From Candidatus Methylomirabilis sp. (lineage in GTDB: Bacteria > Muiribacteriota > Ozemobacteria > Ozemobacterales > Ozemobacteraceae), in the NCBI GenBank assembly GCA_020722725.1, contig DYKG01000023.1, positions 1 through 55,730 of the forward strand: a stretch of 55,730 bases of DNA, written 5' to 3'. Positions 35,835 to 44,200 of this stretch are shown here, one piece after another. How positions within the stretch are numbered: the first letter of the stretch is position 1; the number at the start of each line of letters is the position of its first letter. A program made the translations under genes and the position numbers. The notes beneath the pieces are model-generated. The model was not told the DNA's origin and ran no database searches. It worked only from the letters and a program-made list of their open reading frames with translations.

Positions 35835-38800
35835 ATGAAAAAGGCGAACAGAGCAATTTACAACCGGTTTTTACTTCTAGTTCTTGGGCTGGTATTTACC
35901 GCCCAGATATCCTTTGCCCTCGAAAGCATCGTACCGGCAGATAAACGGGAAATAGCGATTCAGCAGGGGCAGCAGGCAAAAAAGCTTGGTGTCGAAGCTG
36001 ATCTTGGCGTTTTTCTCAACGCACCCCTGTTCGCCCGGGAAGTTGAAATAAGTGCTGACCAGTTCAAAGGCATTAAAGGATCTATCAGAGCGGTCGTGGG
36101 TGGTAGAAATTTCTCAGCTTCTGATATCGATCTGGCCCAGGTTCCATTTTCTACTTCGAATGGATATGGACTTGGTAACCTCTACCATGACAGCGGCCAA
36201 TGGCCTGGAACCAACGGTAATCCCGATACAGACGACGGCGTGTCAAGCTTTGGCAGCGATTGGGCCGGTGAAATCTATGATATTGATGGCAATGGGCATT
36301 ATCCCAGTGCAGTTTTGCGTTATATTGGTACCCATTGCTACATTTTCGTGCCGGTAATGTATTTTCCCACTTTACCAAGAGGGATATCTTCGACCGAAGA
36401 CCAGACCCCTGCAGCTGAAGCGGCCTGGGGCCTTTACTGGCCTGATTCGATCGCCTTTTCCAACGGACCTTATTACTATGCACCAGCATCAGGGGCTACT
36501 ACCCTTGAACCAAGATTCATTCTTGGTGCCGATAAGAACCTTGCAAGACTGAAACTCAAAGAACTCGCCGACCAATTCGATGGCCTGATTTACCCAAAAA
36601 TGCGCGAAATCTTTGGCATTGAGCCTGATATCGACGGCGACCCGAAGATTTTCATTCTTCTCGATGACATTCGTGACGGTACCGGAAGTTTCAAAGGCTA
36701 TTTCTGGTCCGGAAACGAGTTTCCCCGAACCTCACAGGCGATGAGTAACGAAAAAGAACTGCTAAATATCGACATGTTCCCCAGTTTTTCTCTTGCAACT
36801 CAGGAAACCCTGGGAACCGTTGCCCATGAATTTGTTCACATGATCATATTTAACGAAGGCTACTGGGTTGAAAATGGTCAGCTCTACGGCATGGAAAGAT
36901 GGCTGGAAGAGGGGTTGACTCAGTACGGCCAGTATCTCTACAACGGACTTTATACAAGCAATTTAGACGAATTCATCAAGTTCCCCGACGTAATTCTGGC
37001 TGATGACAGAGTTGCCGAAACATGGCTTGGCCCTAACCCGTTTGCCAATTATGGGGCCTCATTTCTCTGGGTTTTTTATCTGGTGGAAAAGTACGGCGGC
37101 TCTAACACCTCTAATTTCCTGCGCAACATTATTCGCAATCGCGAAGGTGGCATGAAGGCCATAGATGCAGTGTTGACACCGTTTGGAACCGACTCGACGA
37201 AGGTTTTTGCCGATTGGATAATCGCAAACTATCTCGATAAAACCCGCAAACTTGATGGTAGCAGCCTCAATGACGGAAAATGGGGCTATGGCGTCGATAA
37301 CGACTTCAACACCACCAACGATCTCGGGGTTAATGAGCGCTTGCCGGTTAAATTCTCGGAAAAAGTTATTTTGACCACACCGGTGAGCGCAAAGTCTTCG
37401 AATGTTAACCCATGGGCTGGTGATTACATTGAAATTTCAGGCAACACTGGCAATCTGAATCTCGGGTTTGACGGCGACGACCGCAGCCAATTCAAAGCCG
37501 CAGTCATCAAGCGTGGTCCCGAGGTTGATACCGCAGTCGAATTTCTCTATCTCAATGACAAACAGGCGGGAAATCTGATTATTCAGAATTACGGATCCGG
37601 TGGAACTTACGAAAACATCGTTTTTGTTCCAATGGTTACCACCAACGGCAATTACGAGAAAATGAACTATGTTTACTCAATGAGTTTCGATGACCTGAAG
37701 GTTGCCATTTTTCCCAATCCAACCTTTGAAAACTATCTTCACATCATTGTTCGCACCGATGAAAAATTTGCAGCAGAACCAAGGCTGCAGATGACTTATG
37801 AAGGTGAACAGGGCTACCTGACCATGGTTCCGGTAAATGATTCAACTTACATTGCCAATTATTCGGTTAAAAAGTCCGGGGAAGGGGTAATCGAAGCCAA
37901 TGGCACCAACAGCAATGGCATCATTCTGTCTAACTCCCTGAAATTTTCAGCAGTTTATTATCCACCAGGCAGCGAGGGTCTTCTCAAAGCGTCATTCGCC
38001 AGCCTGCGGGTTCCTGCCGGAAGCCTGCGCCAGGGCGGCACGGTTCTGATTGCCGCGCCGGAAAACCCGGCTTCTTATGATGGCGTAACCAGAATTTCTG
38101 CGAACTTCGACGTCGGGCTGCCGGTTGAAAAGGCGGCAATTCCTCTTGAGCTTCAGGTTCCGCTTGATGCAATGCCGAAACCGGAAAAGGCCGGCCTGTA
38201 CAGGGTTACTTCAACCGGGCCCAAATGGATTGACAAAGTTGATTTCGTTGATGGAAGGGCGATTTGCAAAGTTGATACTTCATGCAGTCTGTTTATCGGC
38301 CTTGACGATACCAATCCGCTTATAAAAGCCGATTCGCAAAAGCATTCAGAAGGCTGGATAGCTGTGGATGTCTCCGATAAAGGTTCAGGCATAGACCCCT
38401 TATCGGTTAAGGTCAGATATGATGGTCATAATCTGCCGGTTAAATATGATGAATCAGGCAAAATCCTGGTTAATACCAGAGAGCTGCTCGATGGCAACTA
38501 TGAATTCTCGGTTGAAGCGGCAGATAATGCTGGTAACATAAATACTGCAATGGTTCGGGCACTGGTTGTCGGAACCACAGCGCTTCATGAAATTTCCACT
38601 TATCCCAATCCAGCCCGGGCAAATGCAACAGTTCGAGTGGCATTCACCGGTCCTGCAAGCAACCAGGCCGCAGCATATGTAAAGATTTACGATGTTAAGG
38701 GACACAAGGTCAGCGAAATGCCTCTGGCTTACACTGCCGGCGGCGTGTATGAAGCGAGATGGGATCTGCGCAACAGCGAAGGCGATGCAGTTGCCAATGG

Positions 38801-38879
38801 CGTTTATTTCGCAGAAGTCAAAGCCGACCTGGGCGGACAATCAACCAGACAGCGACGCAAAATCGCGGTTCTGCGCTAG
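35835..38879 (+). CDS. Large secreted M30-like metallopeptidase with FlgD-like C-terminal domain
   Basis: 1014 residues; signal peptide about 1-30. HEFVH (His331, Glu332, His335) and Glu359 in WLEEGL form the likely zinc site. The architecture parallels the 884-residue protein at 30567: peptidase domain, long beta-rich middle, then a FlgD Ig-like end (TYPNPARANATVRVAF, NGVYFAEVKA). An AGGGGA ribosome site precedes the ATG. The paralogues are separated by an opposed protease gene. The peptidase class is assigned from motif pattern only. Confidence 0.82.
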   Translation: MKKANRAIYNRFLLLVLGLVFTAQISFALESIVPADKREIAIQQGQQAKKLGVEADLGVFLNAPLFAREVEISADQFKGIKGSIRAVVGGRNFSASDIDLAQVPFSTSNGYGLGNLYHDSGQWPGTNGNPDTDDGVSSFGSDWAGEIYDIDGNGHYPSAVLRYIGTHCYIFVPVMYFPTLPRGISSTEDQTPAAEAAWGLYWPDSIAFSNGPYYYAPASGATTLEPRFILGADKNLARLKLKELADQFDGLIYPKMREIFGIEPDIDGDPKIFILLDDIRDGTGSFKGYFWSGNEFPRTSQAMSNEKELLNIDMFPSFSLATQETLGTVAHEFVHMIIFNEGYWVENGQLYGMERWLEEGLTQYGQYLYNGLYTSNLDEFIKFPDVILADDRVAETWLGPNPFANYGASFLWVFYLVEKYGGSNTSNFLRNIIRNREGGMKAIDAVLTPFGTDSTKVFADWIIANYLDKTRKLDGSSLNDGKWGYGVDNDFNTTNDLGVNERLPVKFSEKVILTTPVSAKSSNVNPWAGDYIEISGNTGNLNLGFDGDDRSQFKAAVIKRGPEVDTAVEFLYLNDKQAGNLIIQNYGSGGTYENIVFVPMVTTNGNYEKMNYVYSMSFDDLKVAIFPNPTFENYLHIIVRTDEKFAAEPRLQMTYEGEQGYLTMVPVNDSTYIANYSVKKSGEGVIEANGTNSNGIILSNSLKFSAVYYPPGSEGLLKASFASLRVPAGSLRQGGTVLIAAPENPASYDGVTRISANFDVGLPVEKAAIPLELQVPLDAMPKPEKAGLYRVTSTGPKWIDKVDFVDGRAICKVDTSCSLFIGLDDTNPLIKADSQKHSEGWIAVDVSDKGSGIDPLSVKVRYDGHNLPVKYDESGKILVNTRELLDGNYEFSVEAADNAGNINTAMVRALVVGTTALHEISTYPNPARANATVRVAFTGPASNQAAAYVKIYDVKGHKVSEMPLAYTAGGVYEARWDLRNSEGDAVANGVYFAEVKADLGGQSTRQRRKIAVLR

Positions 38880-38897
38880 ACTGGAGACAGCAATACG

Positions 38898-39512
38898 ATG
38901 AGAAAAGCAAAATTCTTTCTTCTGTTTGTCGTTCTGATGACTTTTCCCATGATTCAGAACTGTGGCGGAAGCAGTAACGGTGGTGGCAGCAGCGATCTGA
39001 TCATTGCTGACAAACTGATAAATGAAGGCTGGGACCATATTTCAATCGGAAATTTCAGCTCGGCCAAAGCCAGTTTTCAGCAAGCCCTGAATGAGCCTCT
39101 GACTGATGGGCAGCGGTCATCGGCGCACAGCGGCATGGGTTGGGCGCTTTCGAAAAATGGCGAAATCCTCGAATCGATTCCCTACTTTGAAATAGCTGCA
39201 GACCGTGACAACGAAGCCAGGGTCGGTTTGGCGGGTGCTTTGATTTACCGGCACCAGACTACTTACGATTACGTTCGCTCTGCTGAAATGCTTGGTAACA
39301 TGCCACCCGAAAAGTTTGCACCGCTGCACAGTGGTTTGGGCTTAAATGCTGCCAAAGTTCATGCTCTGACCGCGCTTTCTTATGCTCTGGCCGGGGATAA
39401 GGAACAGGCAACCGTTTACATCAACAAGGCTGCAGCCCTTGACTCCATGATGGTCGGCACAACCGTTGACCGCATGGATGAGGCGTTCTATCTGCTTGGC
39501 TGGAAAGATTGA
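38898..39512 (+). CDS. TPR-containing probable lipoprotein
   Basis: 204 residues. The N-terminal helix ends IQNCGGSSNGGGSS, a plausible though non-canonical lipobox with Cys22 followed by a Gly/Ser linker. Helical repeats of TPR type fill the rest (SSAKASFQQALNEPL, SIPYFEIAADRDNEARVGLAG, EQATVYINKAAALDS). It starts 18 bases after the large peptidase gene and is likely co-transcribed. It may tether or chaperone the peptidase at the cell envelope (inference). Confidence 0.75.
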   Translation: MRKAKFFLLFVVLMTFPMIQNCGGSSNGGGSSDLIIADKLINEGWDHISIGNFSSAKASFQQALNEPLTDGQRSSAHSGMGWALSKNGEILESIPYFEIAADRDNEARVGLAGALIYRHQTTYDYVRSAEMLGNMPPEKFAPLHSGLGLNAAKVHALTALSYALAGDKEQATVYINKAAALDSMMVGTTVDRMDEAFYLLGWKD

Positions 39513-39625
39513 CCTCATTTTTATCTTCAATCAAATAAGTCAAATAGCGATTATGGGAAAATTATTTGCTGCATAATTGAATTACCGGGAATTGCAAAAA
39601 ACACACTGAAAAAAGCGGTTTGTAA

Positions 39626-39636
39626 TTTGTTATAAT
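39626..39636 (+). promoter_or_regulatory. Extended -10 promoter for hldD
   Basis: TTTGTTATAAT (TGNTATAAT) ends at 39636, a perfect -10 box with extended TG. No good -35 is seen. The following CTGGTGCTAAAA also occurs on the minus strand in repeat C's downstream flank near 22930-22941. Confidence 0.55.
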
Positions 39637-39757
39637 CTGGTGCTAAAAAGATCTGAGGTTCCTGGTGCAGTGTTGAAGAAGATAGATACAGTATTCGATA
39701 GAATTAGAAAAGAAGCCCGGTTTCATGGGGCATTACAGTTTGTTCTGGAGGCAGATG

Positions 39758-40732
39758 ATGATTCTGGTAACCGGTGGTGCGGGTTTTATCGGTTCGGCTC
39801 TGGTTTGGGCTCTTAATCGGCGAGGTATCGAAGATATTTTTATTGTCGATAACCTCGGCAGCGGCGAAAAATGGAAAAATCTGCGCGGTCTTAAATTTGT
39901 CGATTATTGTGAGAAGGCCGATTTTCCTGATTGCCTTGCAAGCGGTCGTTTGAAAAAAGAGAAATTCTCAGCCATTTTTCATCTTGGTGCCTGTTCGAGC
40001 ACCACTGAAACTAATTGCAATTATCTGATCAAAAATAATTTTGAATTCAGCAAAATCCTTGCTGAATATGCCTTTGAAAACGGTTCAAGATTCATTTATG
40101 CCAGCAGCGCCGCAACCTATGGCGAAGGCGAACAGGGCTTTCTCGATGACGATTCACAGATAGAAAAGCTGGTGCCGCTTAACATGTATGGCTATTCTAA
40201 ACATCTGTTTGATCTCTGGCTGAAGCGCAAAGGATTGCTTAATAAAGCAGTAGGTTTGAAGTTTTTCAACGTATTTGGCCCCAATGAGTATCATAAGGGT
40301 TCGATGCGTAGTTTTATTCTTAAATCATTCGAACAGATAAAAAAGACCGGAAAAGTTCAGCTTTTCAGATCTCACCGGCCCGACTTCAAAGATGGCGAAC
40401 AGCTCAGAGATTTCATTTACGTTAAAGATGCGGTTAACATGGCTTTGCATTTTCTCGACAGAGATGCCAGCGGGCTTTTCAATATTGCAACCGCAGTGGC
40501 CCGCAGCTGGAACGACCTGGTTAAGGCAACTTTTGCCGCAATGAATTGCCCGGTAAACATCAGTTACATCGATATGCCCGATTCGATTCGCAATCAATAC
40601 CAGTATTATACCATCGGCAATATTGAAAAAATAAAGGCGACCGGTTACGATCGCCCGATGTTTTCTTTGGAACAGGCAATTGAAGATTATGTGAAAAACT
40701 ATCTTGAAACCGGCAACTATCTGGTATTTTAA
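39758..40732 (+). CDS. hldD: ADP-L-glycero-D-manno-heptose 6-epimerase
   Basis: 324 residues. A short-chain-type Rossmann start MILVTGGAGFIGSALVWALN, active-site Tyr in YGYSK, FNVFGPNEYHKGSM, and a C-terminal RDFIYVKDAVN, all typical of HldD. It makes the L,D-heptose precursor for the lipopolysaccharide inner core. The ATG at 39758 has GGAGG (39747-39751) six bases upstream; the adjacent ATG at 39755 is too close. It stands apart from the polysaccharide operon. Confidence 0.93.
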   Translation: MILVTGGAGFIGSALVWALNRRGIEDIFIVDNLGSGEKWKNLRGLKFVDYCEKADFPDCLASGRLKKEKFSAIFHLGACSSTTETNCNYLIKNNFEFSKILAEYAFENGSRFIYASSAATYGEGEQGFLDDDSQIEKLVPLNMYGYSKHLFDLWLKRKGLLNKAVGLKFFNVFGPNEYHKGSMRSFILKSFEQIKKTGKVQLFRSHRPDFKDGEQLRDFIYVKDAVNMALHFLDRDASGLFNIATAVARSWNDLVKATFAAMNCPVNISYIDMPDSIRNQYQYYTIGNIEKIKATGYDRPMFSLEQAIEDYVKNYLETGNYLVF

Positions 40733-40843
40733 CCTATTCAGCAGGCTTTTGGGCCACTGAGAACAGCTCGTTCGTTCATAAGTCAAGATCCTTTCAATAA
40801 AAATCCGGTTGACGCCAAAAACTGTGATTAAACAAAACCCTGA

Positions 40844-41140
40844 TCAATCTTTTTTCAGCAGACTGATCAGTTCGGCAACAGTTTTCTCTGCTTCAATCGG
40901 GTGACGCAGTTTTTTGTTCATATCTATCTGATAATTGTTGCATCGCCCTTTTTTTTCATGGCTGATGTAGCCGGCATCAGTCAATTCCGCAATTATTCGC
41001 TGAACCGCCCGTTCGGTAATTAAGACCCGGGATGCAATTTCCCTCATCCGCATTTTCGGGTTGTCTGCAAGGCAAAGAAGAACATGCGTGTGATTGGTTA
41101 AAAAGTTCCAGAAGTTTTGCGGATCATCAATGGGGCTCAT
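40844..41140 (-). CDS. Winged-helix transcriptional regulator (MarR/ArsR-like)
   Basis: 98 residues. A winged helix-turn-helix fills most of it: NPKMRMREIASRVLITERAV, QRIIAELTDAGYISHEKKGR, then a wing and a final helix. It resembles small MarR-type DNA-binding proteins that detect no obvious ligand. It is divergent from the giant TPR gene, sharing a 132-base spacer, and could control it. Targets are unknown. Confidence 0.8.
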   Translation of the reverse strand: MSPIDDPQNFWNFLTNHTHVLLCLADNPKMRMREIASRVLITERAVQRIIAELTDAGYISHEKKGRCNNYQIDMNKKLRHPIEAEKTVAELISLLKKD

Positions 41141-41272
41141 AAGAATACCAATAAGCGAAAAGAATTTCGTAAGTCAAGTTTTATGTTGAAGCCACCGGCT
41201 TTTTTTATTGTTGGAATACCCGCAAATCTGATATATTTACCGCATTAATTCTATCTGCAAGAGTGAAACGCA

Positions 41273-44200
41273 ATGAAAAAATCTCAAGGCCGCCATTTAG
41301 CGGCGTTGCTTGCCCTGATGGCAATATGCTGGGTATTGCCCACTCATATCATCGCTGCCAGGACTGAATCTGGAAGAGTAAAAAAGAAAACCCCTGAAGA
41401 ACTTAAAAAGCAGGAACTTGAACAGAACGAAGTTCTGCGGCGCGAGGTCATGACTTTCGTCAAAGAGAATCCAGATCGTGATACGGGTGAAGGTTGGCTT
41501 TATCTTGGCCGCCATTATCAGGAACTGAAACAACCGGACCAGGCAATGGTTTATTTGCATACTCTGCTGCGATCAGATCACATCAAACCAGAGGTTAAAT
41601 GGGAAGCACAGCTTCTGCTTGCTGAAATACTTGAAAAAGATAAAAAAGATTACGCCCGTGCTTTGAAAGAATTAGATCGCATGATTTCATGGAAGCCGGA
41701 TCGGGAGTTTCTGGTGAGAGCGAAGATTGCACGGGCTAAGCTGCTTGGCCGCAATCTTACCAGTATAGTTGAACTTCAGAAAGCTTTTAAACGTTTTTAC
41801 TGGCCATTCCCGGAAAAAAGTGATGTCGAGGCAATAGACTATATCATGGGATTTGAGCGGGGCTACGATCTGGAAATTGCGATGCGGGCCCTCGATGCCT
41901 GGGATGAAATTTCTGGATTTTCAGAAGAAGAGGCCCGTCAGCTCGCTTTTTTGCGAATCGGTATGCTTCACGCCTTTGATCTTAACAATCCTGAACGGGC
42001 CCGATCATTTTTTGAAAAAATCACCGGAAAAACTCGGGCTGCCATCGATGCCCAGTTTATTTCCGCAGTATTATACCACTTCTACATTAAAGGGCCCACT
42101 GCGCCACAATCCATGGATTTCTACAAAAATTATCGAAATCTTTGCAAAGACCTTGATGGCTATAGAATTTCAGGAATCATGCAGGCTCAGCTTGCCTGTG
42201 AAAAACTTCAGGATTACGAAGGCGCGATTAATGCCTGCGAAACAGTTTTTTCCACACCTCCACATCTGATTGGTTCTGTGTCGGTGTCGCTGGAGAAGCG
42301 CAAAGAAGCCAGAGATGATGAAATTGACTGGGCTATTCTTGCCTGTAAAATGGCGGGCTATATAGCTGAATATCGCATGAATAGCCCTGATCGGGCCAGA
42401 TCATACTACCAGAAAGCGAAAGAGCTCAGTAAAGAGCGCAGCGAGCCTCCCGACATGGTCTGGGTCGAAGCCGCGTTGAAACGCACTGAACCCCAGGCAT
42501 CACCGGCTCAGATGCTTTTCGATGCCGCTTTTGAGAAATATCGAAGTCGCCAGTTCAAACAGGCAATTGAATTGTATGAAGAATTTATCAACAAACACTC
42601 TGACCATCATCTGTGTCGCGAGGCTCTTTACCGTATCGCGGTAATGACCGATGATGACCTGCGTGATTATGAAGAAGCTCTTAAGATGTATCAGCGCTAT
42701 ATCATCAAGTTTGCTCCAACCCGTTCAACCTGGAACCTTGATGTGCTTTATGACTGGGGCCGCACCGATGAAGTGCGCTATCGTATCGGTAACCTCATGG
42801 TGCTACACCTTCAGGACCCGGTGGGTGCCCTGGAAATTTTCTCTCAGCTTGCCGCAATTTTTCCAGACAGCTATTGGGCCCAGCAGGGATTGAAAGACAG
42901 TATAGAAATTTACCGGAATGATCTCGGGGACCCGGATAAAGCCAACGAAATGATGGTTGAATTCATTGAGAAATACCCCGAATCAAAAGATTCTTCAAAA
43001 TTTCGCTTGAAATTATATGGCATTTATCTGCAGAAAGGCGAGCAGATAAAGGCTCTGCGAATTCTTCGAGATTATCTTGACCATGAACTTCCCTCTGATC
43101 GTGAGTATTTCAATTATAAGCAACAGTGGCGTGATCTGGCCTTCAGAATCAGAGAGGAAAGCCTGCGCAAAGTTCTTGAAACAGCCGGACCTCGTGACCG
43201 CATCGACACCATGCAGAATCTTATTGAAGTGCTTTGCCTTGCATCCAGCAGCGCGCCCCTCGAAGGACTGGTTGATGAAATTAAGAAAATGGAGGGTGTC
43301 AGCGAAGAAACCCGGTGGGCGCTGGTTTATCAGGCAGGCACCAATATTTATCGCTATTTCCCTGACAAAGCCTCCCCGGTCTTTGACGATCTCGCCAAAA
43401 ATGCAACCGGAACCCCGAAAATAGCCTGTCATCTGACTCTCGGTCATATCGCATACCTGGTTGAAAAAAATCTGGATCAGGCTGCACAGCATTACGAACA
43501 GGCTAATAAAGCTTTGCCGCTGACTGACCCGTTAAATGAACTGCCAACCTATCGTCTGGGCCGAATTTATCTGGTTCAGGGTCACGGATTGAAAGGCATG
43601 GAAATGCTGCAGCATTTTGTCAGTCGTTTCCCTCACAGTCGCTTCCTTGGTAAAGCATATCAGGCTCTGGGTGATGCCTGTGTTGCTCTGCACAGCCCAG
43701 AAAAAGCCGAAAAATTTTATCGCCGGGCTCTAAGGGTTGCTCCCAAAATGGCAGAGAACCTCAAGAAAAAACTGGCCGAACTTGAAACGATGCAGAATTC
43801 TCAGGAATGGCTTAAACAGAGGGCAGGCGATATTCGCAAAGTCACTCTTGTCGATGAAGAAAACAAAGAAGAAGATGGTGAAGATGCTGTTGCCGGCGAG
43901 AAAAAGCCGGCGGTAACAACTGACTCACGTGGCCGTGAATTGCCGCTCGAAGAATTGTCACCCGAAGCAATCTACGAACTGCTGCTGCGTCAAACCCAAT
44001 CGGCAAAACCTAATCTGGCAATGGTTGGAAACCTTTCGCATGAAATTCTCAAACGGGAAAAAGTTGACCCGCAGCTGCGCAACAAAGCATTGCGTCACTA
44101 TATTTCAGTCAGAATGTTCCGTGAACGCGCTCCTGAAGTGCTGAATGAAGAAGTTCCAGAACTTCTTGCCCGCCATAATTACGCCGAATGGCAATCAGAA

